64,000 nucleotides of DNA from Epiperipatus broadwayi (taxonomy: Eukaryota; Onychophora; Udeonychophora; Euonychophora; Peripatidae), in assembly GCA_028023455.1 (NCBI GenBank), contig JAQFVV010000030.1, positions 2,686,501-2,750,500 on the forward strand, in the 5' to 3' direction. Under the pieces are notes generated by a model. The model was not told the origin of the DNA and did not search any database. It saw only the letters and a program-made list of their open reading frames with translations. The position numbers and the translations under genes were made by a program. Below are positions 12,820 to 25,412 of the stretch, in pieces; the stretch's first letter is position 1; the number at the start of each line of letters is the position of its first letter.

Positions 12820-13960
12820 AGAATTAAAAACAAGGGTATGCTAAAGTCATTGGTTGATAAAGGAGTTTTAATGCCCATTGACATATCTGATTGGGCCACA
12901 CCTTTGTAATAACCAATCCTAATGGAGAAATCAAGTTATGTGATGATTACCATATAATGGTAAACAAATTTTTAAACAGGGGAGCTTACCCCAATGTAAA
13001 CATAAGGGAAGTACTGGGTGAGCTACAAAATGCCTATTTTGCAAAGGTAGACCTAAATTCCACATTTCACCAGATTCAGGTGACAGAAAAATCTGCGTAG
13101 CATTAATGACTCCAATGGGCCTGTTTAAGTGCAACCATTTACCTTTTCGCATTTCCACAGCACCAAATATTTTCCAAGCAAAGGTCAATGGCTTGTTAGA
13201 AGGGGTCATACCCTATTATGATGATATACTTATCACTGCAACTTCAGAACAAATGTTACACAAAAGACTTCATAGTGTGCAGAAAATTAGATAAATTTGG
13301 GGTTAAATTGAACATCCAAAAGAGCATATGGGTCATAAGGGAATTAACATTTCTGGGCCATTTAGTTTTAGACAAGAAGAAATCCCCAAATAAAGTAAAA
13401 AATATGACAACACCTACCAATATCAAGCAGTTGCAGACTTATTTAGGACAAATTTTTTGAGCCTTTTCTAGAAAATAAAGCTCATATGGCCAAACCATTA
13501 TACAAATTACTAAAAAAGGATTAAAAGTGGCAATGGTCACAAACACACAAAGAGGTGTTCTGTTGAACTAAGGCTTTATTGTCATCGGAAAAACTTCATG
13601 CACTATAGTAATAGCTTAGAATTACGCTTAACTACTAATGCATCAGAGTGGGGGCATGTCATAAAAATGAATGCCCCATTGCTGCGCATAAAGAACTCAA
13701 GAGCAGAAAAAAATATAGCCAACTAGACAAAAGCTTTAACAATTGTTTGGCCTTAAAAATTTCATCAGTTCCTGTTCAGGAGGAATTTTAACATAGTTAC
13801 TGACCACAAACCACTACTTGGAATTTTGGATCACGAATCATCTTGCACCTGAACATTTAAGCCCATGCATGATGTGATGGAGGAATATAATGTCAGCTGT
13901 ATGATTATAAACTACATCATGAAAAAGAGAAAGACGTTGCTCATAGTGATACTTTATCAA
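12820..13960 (+). pseudogene. Ty3/Gypsy reverse transcriptase and RNase H remnant
   Basis: Fragments in three frames give the RT palm. They are FVITNPNGEIKLCDDY, an AKVDLNSTFHQIQV motif A, MGLFKCNHLPFRISTAPNIF, and a PYYDDILI motif C at 13211-13234. These are followed by TFLGHLVLD and the QLQTYLG connection region. An RNase H-like segment follows near 13620-13840, with TTNASEWGH and IVTDHKPLLGIL. The order is as in Ty3/Gypsy pol. Many frameshifts and stops are present. Confidence 0.85.
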
Positions 13961-14179
13961 AAATACCGGTTAAACAGTAACAAATAACTATAGAGGCTGA
14001 AATAAACTATATAGATGTCCTAAAATCAGAGATATTAAATAGTGAAAGGATAGCAAGATGGACAAGTTTTGATCAAGGTTATCAAGTATTGATGCTATAG
14101 ATTAGAAACAAGTGGCCAGTTTCAAGGTCTCATTTTGTTGACCCAAGTTTTTGGGCAAATCAAAATTATCCATTTATAA

Positions 14180-15080
14180 AGGGTGTATTTTGAAGGGTGA
14201 TCAGGTTGTGATACTTATAGAAGGCAGATACCAAGTTTTGAAGTTATTGCATGAAGGCCACCCAGGAGTTGTGTGAGACATCTGGTGGCCAAAAATAATC
14301 ATAGATATTTAGAAAAATATTTAAAAATGTTTGGCATGTCAAACAAATGAATATGGGATCTAAACAGTATAATCCTTGATCAGTAGCAATGGGAGCCTGG
14401 AAATGGCTCCACATAGACCATGCCAGGCCAATAAATGGTAAAAACTACTAGTAGTTATAGACACTTATTTCAAAAGAACAGAGTGTCAAATTGTTAAAGA
14501 TTTAAGTGCTAATGAAACTGTAAGTGCAGTTTTTGTGTGTGACAGTTTATGGGAAACCATTGAATCTGATAATGGGATGGCATTCATCACAAAAGAAAGT
14601 GATTATTTTCAAAACAACATCAAATATATATGTACACCACTGTATCACTCGGAGTCAAATGGCCTTGTTGAAAAGGCCATTCAAATAAAGGCTTTAAAGA
14701 AATCCTGATTTACAACAAGCAATTAATAAAGCAATGCTATACCAAACCTTGATGCCATCAACAGCTACTGGAAAGTCACCTGCAGAATAGTTGATGGGTA
14801 GGAAATTGTGTATTAAATTATCTTTATTACTATCTAAACTGGCTGAAAAGGATGACAGCAACAAAAAAGTAAATACATTTGCAAAATGGGGATAGTGTGG
14901 GTACGTGACATGTTACAAAAGAAATGAGTGGAAGGGATACACAAAATTATCCCATCAAGTAGTAATCATGCAATTACAAAATGGTACTACTTATAAGAGA
15001 CACAAATCATGTCCAGCAGGAAGTTGTTGAAGAATCACAAATGTTACCAGATATTCCAAATAAGGGATTACCAGATGAGT
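14180..15080 (+). pseudogene. Ty3/Gypsy integrase remnant
   Basis: A zinc-binding start (LLHEGHPGV, then CLACQTN) and an rve-type core are visible. Core landmarks are WKWLHIDHARPINGK, then ESDNGMAFITK, then LYHSESNGLVEKAIQ, which hold the D, D and E positions of the DDE triad. The first Asp appears as HIDHA. The C-terminal part (about 14920-15080) is short and broken. Placing integrase after RNase H assigns the element to Ty3/Gypsy rather than Copia. Confidence 0.8.
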
Positions 15081-15277
15081 GATAAACTACAGAAACAAAC
15101 AACAGGAAGTAATAGAGGAAGAGACAATACTAGAAAATATTGAAAGAGTCCCAATAACAGGTTCAAAATCAAATGAAATGACAAACTATACACCCAGACT
15201 AAAATGGCAAACCCAGAAGCTGTACAAATTAAAAGACTATTTAAATCTATTTAATTAATATCACATTTTTCTTGAGT

Positions 15278-15286
15278 AGGGGGAGG
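15278..15286 (+). other. Polypurine tract of the Gypsy element
   Basis: AGGGGGAGG lies immediately before the 3' LTR, where plus-strand DNA synthesis is primed in LTR retrotransposons. Confidence 0.75.
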
Positions 15287-16205
15287 TGTGTTATATATAG
15301 AGAGAGTAAATTTTATTTAGTGGAATAAAAATAGAATAAAATGCATATAGCGTTAAAATGCATATAAAATGAAACAAAGAGTAATATTTAAATTAAATAA
15401 TGCAGTCTAAAATTAGTATAGATAAATGTTTACACTTTTAATGAAAAGATAGCTGATACTCCAAAAGGAAAAGAAATGCAGCTGATACAAATTGTAATAT
15501 TGAAAGCTGATAACAAATTAGAGTAACTATTGTGTTTAATAAAATTAAACAAATAAAACAATGAGCTTTGTAATCAAATAGAAGTAATTGATCAAATTAA
15601 TCTGAATTTCACATCAAAAAATTACATATATAAACAATACTCTAGAAAAGAAGACACTCAATCGTGACTATGTACGAGGGGAATATAAAAGACCAAGCAG
15701 AAAATTCACAGTGTCTTTTTTCCCTTGTGCAGTCTTGATACTGCTGTGCTTTGGACATCTCAGCGTAGAGTGTTCTCCAGGTTTACTGCTGGGTGAACTT
15801 CCATTCCCAATACTTCCCCACAGCAAGGGCCATCATCGGTGGATTGTGATCCTAGAATCTTTGTGCCTGGAGGTAATCCAGCCAATTAGAACTGAAACAG
15901 ATTGCACCGATTTTATAAATGCCCTAAGGGGCTCTTCAAGGGTATGAGCTCAGAATCAGGGAAAGGTATAATGAACTTTATTAGTATGTAATTATAGACT
16001 TTTGGATCTGAATCATAATCCGTTTTGATACAAGAACTTATTCTTATATTGGTGAAGGCAGGGTTTATTTCATGTTAATTTCATAATTATTTTCATATTG
16101 TGGTAAAATTATTTCGCATTAATAAAAGTGTACAATGTTTTAAAATGTTGGTCTTAAAGTTTACCTAATGTATATTCATGCTTGCTGGTTGCTCAGCCAG
16201 GGACA
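15287..16205 (+). mobile_element. 3' LTR of the Ty3/Gypsy element
   Basis: The LTR runs from TGTGTTATATATAG after the polypurine tract to CAGCCAGGGACA. It matches the 5' LTR block by block, for example around TTTACTGCTGGGT and GCCCTAAGGGGCTCTT. Two frames near 15711-15947 and at 11160-11357 in the 5' LTR are LTR sequence, not genes. A TATAAAAG motif in the middle could be its promoter. Confidence 0.87.
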
Positions 16206-16796
16206 CAGAATACTCTTATTTATGTACTCATTATTTATGTCCTCATTGTTACAGTATAGTGACAAAATTATTGAAATACTATTATGGAAAATTTTGCTTC
16301 GCTTCATATTTATTATAGTGCCATGTTTTGTAACTTTTTTTCAGTCTGCACTATTTAACCATATATTTTTTTATCAACGGGGATATAAACATTAAAAATA
16401 AGTTCATCTCCAATTTTTTATTGACCATTGCAGTATTTTGATCAAAGTTTTTAAAACTTTCAAAAGAGTATTTAGTTATTTGAGCCATTTTGACAGAAGC
16501 CATCATTTGCCTTATTTATTTGTATGTTTTGCAATGGTTAACAATTTCATTGGAATTTTTATATGCCTTTTTATTAACTTGTTCTGTCTGTGTATGTTTC
16601 TGTCTGAGATTTTTTTAATTTTAACCATTTTTTTGTTTTTAATAAAAAAAAGTTTGATAAGATGAAAGATTTCATAAACAAAAGTTCTTTTTATTCAAGA
16701 GTTTCCATATCACTTCTACATTGTCTCAATCAGTGTTTTTCACATATTATTAAATCATATTTTTTTGTTAGGTTTTGTTTTGGTTTATAATTAAAA
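16206..16796. other. AT-rich stretch without recognised genes
   Basis: Two frames of 75 codons (16168-16395 and 16438-16665) are phenylalanine- and isoleucine-rich by base composition. They match no family I know. Confidence 0.45.
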
Positions 16797-17270
16797 AGTA
16801 ATAAATAAAATTATACGTAAAAAAAAAAAGTTTCTTTAAATAATGCTTTTATGTAAACTAGTAACCAACTAAAAAGTAGAAAAATAAGAAAGATTATAAA
16901 GTAGGAAAAAACTGAATCTTGGATAATTTGCCATTTTTGAACAATATTGAAGATCTAAACAATTAGAAATTGCAGGAATATTCTCATTTTATAAAAGCAT
17001 TTGAGGCCTCTTTGCTATTTATGATTTAATTGAGCCTCAAATGCTTTTTTGAAACAACAATATTCCTGCAATTTCCAATTATTTTACAACAAGTCTAGAT
17101 TCTTAAGATCTCTGATATTTTCCAAGAATGGCAAATTAATGGAGATTCAGCTTTTTTTTCTACTTTTTAGTTAGATTACTGTGTTATTTTTTTTACTTTT
17201 TAATTGGCAGCACTCTTTACATAAAAACATTATTTAAAAAAAACTTTTTTTACATATTTTACTTATCACT
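16797..17270. mobile_element. Fold-back element with ~220-bp arms
   Basis: The left arm 16797-17010 is the reverse complement of 17031-17270 with moderate divergence, around a loop of about 20 bp. Paired landmarks are GAAATTGCAGGAATATT with AATATTCCTGCAATTTC, and GCATTTGAGG with CCTCAAATGC. The arms nearly meet, as in a hairpin MITE. No target duplication was clear. Confidence 0.8.
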
Positions 17271-19489
17271 GCATAATGAAAGCATCTGATGGGATTTAGT
17301 GATTCTAAACATGCTAAGATTATAATTTTTTTCAGTCTTAAGTCTTAATAAAATATCATAATTATGAAATTTAAAGTGTTAATTCACTTATAATTTCTTC
17401 ATTTGTGAAATATTTTTTATAATGTATTCAACTTGTGTATTTTATTGATTGCAAAATTGTGCTGTCATGTATAATCTATTATTAAAATATTATAGCTCAC
17501 ATTTAATTATTGGGTTGTTTACTTTGGACTGGAGATTACTAAATTATGTTTTTCACTTTGTGTTTGTAATTATTCAGTATTTCTACATTTGATTATAAAA
17601 TATTATTTTCTACTTTATTTTTAATCTGCCATATCTTTAGAAATAATTTTTAAAAATAATACTTTTTTTGTGATGGTGTATATATTATTACAATACAAAA
17701 ATATGAATATTTAAAAATAAAAACATTTGAAAGAATCATTTATTTATTAAGGCAATTATTTATCATTTGAATTAAAACAAAACTTATCTTTATTTAATAC
17801 TGCTTTTTTTTTGTAGTTATTCTAAGTAATCAATTTCTTCCTAAATTCATCAGTATCTAGAAAATCAGGCATAAATATGATGTTTATGCTTAATTTTAGA
17901 TATCATTTGTTGAAAAAATGTAACATTACAATATTACTGAAGTTTGTACAGAAAAAAAATCCATGACTGACAAATAATTTTAAAGTGAACATAGGAAAAC
18001 CTGGGACAGGCAGAAATAGTACAGAACACTTTGTGAAATCCATAAAAAACAGGAGGAGGACTTAATGCATTTTGTTGTAGTAGTTTTATTTCTTAGAGAA
18101 TTTTAGGTCTTTTAACTTATAAAATTAAGTTTGTCAGAAAAATTAATTATTAAAAAGAAAATTTCAATTACCACTATTGGACTATTTCAAAATAGTTGTA
18201 GTTAACAGTTAGTTTTATTTTCTTTTGTTACTATGATTATCAAATAATATATATTTTTTGAAGGATGAAATAAAATATCATTAGATAAAACAAAAATAAT
18301 TCAAAATCGGAGTGTAAAATTGCATGTAAGCCAATATGGGGTAAAATTATTGCTACAGCAATATTAAATAAATAAAAACTTGTTTTTGTGTGTATATCTT
18401 TTTATTTAATTAATTTTAGTTAATTAAATCTCCATGTTTTGCAGTTAATAATTATTTCAAAAATAAATTTTGATTAATTATTCCAGTTTTAACAGTCACA
18501 TACATAAATCAAATAGGGATAACTGTCTGTCCAGAATTTATCTAAAATTTATTAACTACAAAATATATTTATTACAAAGTAATTTTTTTGAGAACTTATA
18601 AAATTGAAAAAAATTACTTCGTAGTAAATTGAAAGATTTGGCATTGTTGAAATGCGAAGATGTTTAAAAGCTTCATGCTCTTGAAGTCAAAATGCTTCAG
18701 ACTGGCTAATATAGAGAGAAATTTAAGTAAAGAGAAAGGTGGGACCACCTTTTTCTTATAAAAATCTCTGTCTTGTGTTGCGACTTGAGAGCTCCCTATA
18801 CAGTCATCATTACATCTGATTGGCTGTTATATAAGCATTCTAAAAGCACACTTGAGAAGGTTTCAGTCTTTCACTTTAATTTTATATAAATATTTATATA
18901 AATTTATATTTATAAACTGAAAAAAATTATTGTTGACTTATTAACGTATATTTTGGAAGCTATGACATTCATATTAAACAATTTGATAATGGGTATTAAT
19001 ATTAGAAATGTAGGAACATGACTCAGTTAGTGTTATTATTAGAAGTAGTTAGGAAGGGTATAATACACAAAAAATCATCTATCTTATATATATTGTATCA
19101 ACCAAAATTTGGTGTAATTTCAGTATTTGATATAATGTCAAGCATAATAAATAAATAAAAAAAATTTGTTATTTTTTAATTAATTTTAATAAAAAAAGAG
19201 GCTAAAAGCATTGAAATAGGTTGCTATGACAATGAATGTTAAAGCAAGAAATACATTATTTTTGCAATATAAATTAATTCTATTCATTTAAAATACATAT
19301 GTAAATAATAAAATTTATAATTTTAATCAAGTTATTATTATTATTTTTTTTTTGAAATTTTTTCAAATTAAGTTATTATTGTTTCTTTATTTTGTATATT
19401 TTATCTACTGCATTAGGTAATAGTATGAATACTGAACCCTACTGTTTGATGGCATGCTTTTTCGCCCAATGCACATCAATATACAGATT
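17271..19489. other. AT-rich stretch
   Basis: Apart from the promoter-like patch noted at 18820-18870, no gene or repeat is recognised. Confidence 0.45.
18820..18870 (+). promoter_or_regulatory. Promoter-like patch (inverted CCAAT, TATA box, initiator)
   Basis: GATTGGCTG (an inverted CCAAT box) is followed by TATATAA at 18828-18834 and TCAGTC at 18863-18868, about 35 bases further. The patch is less AT-rich than its surroundings, and a hairpin AAGGTGGGACCACCTT precedes it near 18738. No coding sequence follows, so it could equally be an old LTR fragment. Confidence 0.15.
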
Positions 19490-20345
19490 CACGGGCCGTC
19501 TTTTTGTTTACATAATATTATAGTAAAAAAAATTTTTGTTTTTTTTTTTCAACTGGTTTTTAATTTTTTTTTTCTTCATCAGCCCGTCTGTTTTGTTTAC
19601 ATAATGTTACGGTAAACCACCAAAGTTTTTTTTTATTCCACCCAGGGGGGGGGGGTTCATTTTTTAATAAACAAATATTTTGTTTTTAGATGGTCTAAAG
19701 GTATTGGTTTGTTTTTAAATTATTGACTAACTAACTATCCGTCGGTTTTTTTACATAATATTACTTATGGTAAATCAAAGTTGTTGTTTTTTTCACCCGG
19801 TTTTTTTATTTGGTTCGTTTTTTAAGAAACAAACACATTGTTTTTAGATGTTGTTAGAAGGGTGTTGGTTTGCTTTGAAATTATCGATTAACACTCCATT
19901 GATTTGTTTACACAAAAATATGGTAACAAACATTTTGTTGCTTTTAGATGGTGGAGGAGGGGATTGGTTGTTTGCTTTGAACTTATCTTCTTTTTTTTTT
20001 GTTTGATGTTTTGATTTGCTGAAAGACTTCAACAATTCAGTACTTTTGAATAAACAAACACTTGGTTTTTTTAGAGCGTGGAGGGGAGAGGCATTTTTTT
20101 GATTTTGAATTGTCGTCTTTTTTTTTTTTTGGTTAATTTATTACGAGGCTTTTCAATTTTTTTTTTTCAAATCTTTACGCTACAGAAAGCTATATTATAT
20201 GATAGTGAAAAGTTCTTCCTTAATTTTTGGGCCTTTAATTTTAAAAAGACATAAACAGTTTGTTTTTAAAGAGCACTTTTTTTTAAGCCGTGGGAGGTGA
20301 GGTGGCAGGAAAGGTTTGTTTTGATTTTTAATTATCGACTTCTTT
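19490..20345. repeat. Degenerate T/G-rich tandem repeat array
   Basis: The phrase TTTACATAATRTTA recurs near 19505, 19600 and 19752. A second phrase, AAACAAAYA..TTGTTTTTAGATGG, followed by TTGGTTTG and TTATCGA-like words, recurs near 19670, 19828, 19926, 20052 and 20260. Spacing is uneven, about 100-210 bp, with strong divergence and long T runs. It looks like an old satellite or an iterated transposon piece. Confidence 0.5.
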
Positions 20346-20534
20346 TTGGATTTTCTTTTTGAACATTTTATTATGTTACTGCACAGTTCTTTATTATTAT
20401 ATATATATATTTTAGGGTGGGGTCTTTTGAATAAACTCTTAAACACTTCTTTTTTTATTTTGGTATAATAAAATATTACCTACTTTAATTAACTGTTAAT
20501 GAAACTTATCAAATATTACCTACCTACTTTCTAA

Positions 20535-21103
20535 TCATGTGAACAACAACAAAAAACAACAGCTTCCCATAAAATAATTTATTGAATCAAAAATAAACGA
20601 AACTTTGGACAAGTTGTGAAACAAAACAAGTAACAAAAAAACACCATTTTCGGGGACAAAAAATAAATCCAAAAGTAACATGCAATTAAAATAACAGGGA
20701 AGCCTCAAAGCTGTAAGTAATGGGATTTTGGAGCCCTCAAACCAACTTCCCTTACAGTTCTCGCACAGATTCACACTAAACGGGCATTTGCACGCAAAAT
20801 TGGAAACAACTCTGCTGAAAAGAACATTTTCAAATTGTGTACAGTTCAAAAGCAGAGGGAAGCATGTGTGATGACATGACAATTCTTAATATGGATTACT
20901 AATTCCACTACGCTTTCTAAAAAATTTCTGACAATGAATTTTTGCACAGTTTCGTTTCTTTCAAATACAACCACCATTAAGTCAGACCATAATGAGAGTT
21001 CAAGAGCACTCACTTGACAAATACTGTCGCAATGCAATGGGTGTATTATTTCATTTACATAATCGTAGAATACATCACCCTCAGGCGGCTTGTTATGGCT
21101 CAA
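20535..21103 (-). pseudogene. Unidentified decayed reading frame, minus strand
   Basis: This patch is visibly less AT-rich than its neighbours. On the minus strand an 85-codon frame (21103-20846) overlaps a second 115-codon frame (20882-20535) in another phase. An AATAAA lies near the end (about 20580). The first frame includes VVVFERNETVQKFIV. That has a faint resemblance to one strand of HORMA proteins, too short to name. It may be a broken gene, an old retrocopy or a transposon piece. Confidence 0.25.
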
Positions 21104-21287
21104 AAAACACCTATTGTAGTGTCAGCCATAAATTAAAGCCACTAAAACAGTATATTGATGTACATTTTGTGAAAAACGACATCATGAAGCGGTGGGGATC
21201 AGTATTCATACTACTACCCTGCATTAATAAGTAGTTGATCATAAACAGTGCCCACAAATATTTAATGTGCTAAACATGTATGTTGTT

Positions 21288-22323
21288 GTAGTCAAAATAA
21301 GAGTCATAGATCACATGACCCTATCTATTAAGCTTGTAAGTTATAAACAATGAGGATTGTCAATTCCTCAACAAGCTTTGTGATAAATGCTTAGCCAAAG
21401 CCAGCACTTAAACTATCTCTGTCAAGAAACCCCCCCCCCCAAATCCCTGACCATGATTTCGTGCTTTGGCACTCTGCAGAGAGGTTCCAGGGTAGGTTCA
21501 GATACTAGATCTAAAAATACCAACCCAAAGCCAAGCACTTATCTAAAAGTTATCTATTGAGTGGAAAATCTGAAATTTTCAGACATCTACATGTCTTCAA
21601 ACCCAGCTATCCAACTCAAATAGCTATATGGGGCTGATAGATATTCAGCCACACCATATATTAGTAGTCCTAGCAATATAACATTGCATAAGACATAAGG
21701 CAGATAACATTTAGATAAGTGCTTGGCTTTGGGTTGGTATTTTTAGATCTAATGTCTGAACCTATCCTGGTCCCTTTCTGAGGAGTGCCAAAGCATGAAA
21801 CGATGGCCAGGCATTTGGGGAGACTGACAGAGATATTTTAAGTGCTGGTTCTGGCTAAGCATTTATCACAAAGCTTGTTAAGGAATTTGGAAATCATCAT
21901 TGTTTATAACTTACAAGCTTAAGCAATAGGGTCATGTGGTCTATGACTCTTATTTTGACTATTTATAGTATCTGCCTTATGTCTTATGCAATGTTATATT
22001 GCTAAGACTACTAATATATGGTGTGGCTGAAGATCTATCAACCCCATATAGCTATTTGAGTTGGATAGCTGGGTTTGAAGACATGTAGATGTCTGAAAAT
22101 TTCAGATTTTCCACTCAATAGATAACTTTTAGATAAGTGCTTGGCTTTGGGTTGGTATTTTTAGATCTAGTGGCTGAACCTACCCTGGCATCTCTCTGAG
22201 GAGTGCCAAAGCATGAAACCATGGTCAGCGATTGGGGGGGGGGGTTCCTGACAGAGATATTTTAAGTGCTGGCTCTGGCTAAGCATTTATCACAAAGCTT
22301 GTTGAGGAATTGGCAATACTCAT
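21288..22323. repeat. Three-copy inverted/direct repeat cluster
   Basis: One unit of ~420 bp occurs in reverse orientation at 21288-21706. It is followed at once by a 5'-truncated forward copy (about 21707-21961) and a nearly complete forward copy (about 21966-22323). Landmarks are GATAAGTGCTTGGCTTTGGG, GTGCCAAAGCATGAAA and AAGCATTTATCACAAAGC. A C-run at about 21430-21441 mirrors a G-run near 22238-22248. The cluster can fold into a large hairpin. No coding content was seen. Confidence 0.85.
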
Positions 22324-23892
22324 ATATGTTGTTATGTTTATATGACATGTGTAATCCATATATATAAAGTATATATTTCCAACATAATATTGTGAGAATG
22401 TAGTGTAGATTGTTTTATTTTGTGTTGAGTTAAAAGAGTATTATTTGTGTTTTCAGGTGTAAATATTATTTTTTATATTCAATGATTATAAAACATTTAT
22501 TACTATTATTAGTGTAAAGAGATTTTAAACATGGAACACAGGGTGATTTTGGTATTAGAGTGAATAAAGAGTGTAACCTTAGTTTTGATGATGAAAATGA
22601 CATCAATTGTAAGAGGTTATAAGACTGAATAATTTAAATTAGCTCTCTAACATCCTGACTTCTCATAGAAGCAAACCTAAGTTCTTTTCTATATATATGT
22701 ATTTATTTTAAAAGTATTTGCTTGATAACTCCAAAATGATGGAGTAAAAATGATTATATTTGTCCAGGAAACTGGATTGGATTGCCAAATACTTCTCAAA
22801 AGAAGGGAAGAAGTAATTTATGGCATTCAAATTGGTCTTATACTTTCCTACTGAAAAAATGATTGTCACATGTGAACAAAGCATTTTAATAATGAAGTAT
22901 CAAAACTGACAACATACTACTGCATATAAAAATCATTTCTACTAATAATCATTTTATAATATCGATGAAGTATTTTAACGTAGGATTTAAATCAATTTAT
23001 TTCTATGTTGTATCATTATAAATGAAGATGGCATTTGTTTATCCATAATGCCATTACAACATCAAATGTTTAATAAATAAAAGAACAAATACGCATCACT
23101 TTGGAAAACTGTTTGATACTTTTAACTCGTTTGGTTTAGTGAATATCATTAAATTATAACTCATGGAATAGACATTGGAACTATTGTGTTTCTTTGAAGA
23201 GTCGTACAAGTGCTCAGGTCATATGTTAATATGTGTTTTATTTATTTATTGTATAATATTTTATAAATATTATTAATTACTATATTTTAAGTTAGTTAAT
23301 TGTTTGTCTTTATATGTATGAAAATAAAAGAAAGTTAAGTTTAGTTTAAATTTATATCCTAAATTTTAATGATTAAAATTTTGATTTGAAATATATGTTT
23401 ATCCATTGACTGCAAATTACTTTTGGATATATGTTATAAGTAATGAAAATCTGGAAGATTGTATTGTAACAATTATTCATTGATATTTTATTTGGAAAAG
23501 AAAATGAATGAATAAACAACATTATTATTATATCTCATCTTAATCAATTACTTTATTACGAATATTATAGAATTATCATTAGCATTCTTATTTTTAAATA
23601 GTGTGTGTGTGCTGCAATATTTTTATTTGGCATAAATTTTATATATCATATATTAAACATTAAATTGGTGAATTTTTGCTGCATAATTACGTAGTTTTAT
23701 TAATATTAATTTAAATGGAGAAAACATTTCATATTTAATTCGAGTGTATGTCACAAACGTTTATTGTCTATTTGTCATTTTTATTATTACTAAATTTTTA
23801 ATTCATTTAAACAAATAAACTTGATTTAGCCATCATTTCAACTAATGATACAAACCATTGATTAATAAAATTTTAAAATATAGTAGTTATGT
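22324..23892. other. AT-rich stretch
   Basis: I see no gene or repeat in this stretch beyond short AT motifs. Confidence 0.45.
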
Positions 23893-24296
23893 ATTGGTTT
23901 CTTTCTCGGTCTTTTATAATCTCTTAGAATCCAGTTTAAGATTTCAATCATCTATCTATTATCATATCTTCTAGCAACATGCTTAGTTCAACTCCACTTC
24001 AGTCTCTTAATTTTTTAATGATATCAGTAATACCTATTTGTTCTCTTACCCATATATTGTGTTTTCGCTCATGTTTTGTTACTCCTAACATGCATCTCTC
24101 AATACTTTTTGAATGGTCTAAAGTCTCTGTATTTCTCTTCTATTAAGTGTCCAAGTCATAGATCCATAAGTAAGAACTGGTAAAACACATTTTTTAAAAA
24201 CCTTCCTATTCAAACACATAGTCATATTTTTTTTTTTTAGTATAAGTTATTTCTACCAAAAGCGCTTCAACCAAATTTGTACAGTACTCGATATTA
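23893..24296 (-). mobile_element. Truncated RTE-type LINE fragment
   Basis: Read on the minus strand, this matches the 3' part of the LINE at about 33545-33905. Shared words include TGTGTTTTACCAGTTCTTAC and GAAATCTTAAACTGGATTC with one or two changes. It encodes remnants such as KCVLPVLTYGS, TWTLNRREIQRL and EILNWI. It retains a stretch after TYGS that is deleted in the longer copy. It stops before the LINE 3' end, so it is a broken fragment. Confidence 0.8.
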
Positions 24297-24650
24297 AATA
24301 TTTCACTAGGTATCAAACTTTTCATTTTAATCACTTGTAATTAATGATTGAAAAAGATAAAAGGACTATTGGGATATGGCATTATCTTGTGCAACATTTA
24401 ATATCAAAACCTGCACTAACGAAAATTACAGCAAAAAAATACGATCAGAGTTTTTATTAATTTTTGACATTTATGAAACAAATATGTAAATTCAAAATAA
24501 GTACAAATATTGAAATCACTTTATTAAACATAAAAATGAAGTGAAAAAATCAACATATTCAGACAGAATTAAACATCAATAAAATTACAATAATGGTAAT
24601 CAGAATTATAAAAATAAGAATAGCAAATAAATTAGTTTGGAAAACTGAAT

Positions 24651-25407
24651 TTAATGAGAAGAGTGCACCTGGTGATCTATCAACAATTTATCTATGTGGG
24701 ATTTTGAATTAGTGAGTTGCATTTTCAAATCTCCACATTCAGGGATATGCAATTGATGTCTGTTCTAAAGCAGATTTAAAACTACACTGAATTCTCCTCT
24801 ACCAATGGAAATCCCAGCAAATATTTTTATAGAACAGTCCATAGAGCCAGTGGAATATCTTGTTACAGCCAAAACTTTTGATAATCCTTTTTGAATTGTA
24901 CCTTGAAATTCTCATCTGTGTTAATGGTTATCAGCTCATCATGCAAAATTATATTTGTTTCTGCACCACTAGTGTATGAATTTATTATCCAGTTCAGTAT
25001 TTACAATGATAAAATATCTTCAAACTTTGTTTTGAAATCTAAGTGAAAGAACCTCCAAGTAGTTGATGTACAGCAAGATGTTTTCTTCTTGGATTGTGCC
25101 TATATTAAATTTGTTGGGGAACTGTGAAAGCTCAGATCTTGAAATATTTTGGTTTAAAAAATATTAATATGGTAACAAAAGCAAATGTGACCGATTTTGC
25201 TTTGATAAGATTCAAATTGTCTCCTTGCAGTTGTAAATTAACATAATTAAATGTGCCAAATGAGTCAGTTAAATAAGCAATATCTGTTTTATTCTTAAGT
25301 AAATTTTCTTTCAAACTGGAATTATTGTCTTCCAAAAACTCTAAAACAGATTGAAAAAGTGCAAAAAATTTTACCAAACATAGAAATTTTGAAAGCCAGC
25401 AGTCTTT
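24651..25407 (-). pseudogene. hAT (BED/SCAND3/ZBED-like) transposase, C-terminal half
   Basis: On the minus strand the sequence starts at CWLSKFL, equivalent to the conserved RWLSRG of this family. It continues with FFALFQSVLEFLEDNNSSL, YLTDSFGTFNYVNLQLQGDNL, then FNIGTIQEENILLYI, ELITINTDENFKVQF and QLTNSKSHIDKLLIDHQVHS, ending in a stop whose complement is at 24651-24653. The order and spacing match the second half of the transposases related to SCAND3, ZBED5 and FAM200. Frameshifts and stops occur. The first half lies 14.6 kb away at 40021-40968; the break is at the LTR element's insertion site. Confidence 0.85.
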
Positions 25408-25412
25408 GGTAT

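Noticed and set aside
20846-21103. Possible HORMA/REV7-like protein
   Set aside because: Only about 15 residues look similar; flanking family motifs are missing.
24300-24330. Possible left terminus of the hAT element (CTAGGTATCAAAC)
   Set aside because: It does not match the right terminus well and no 8-bp duplication pairs with 45312-45319.
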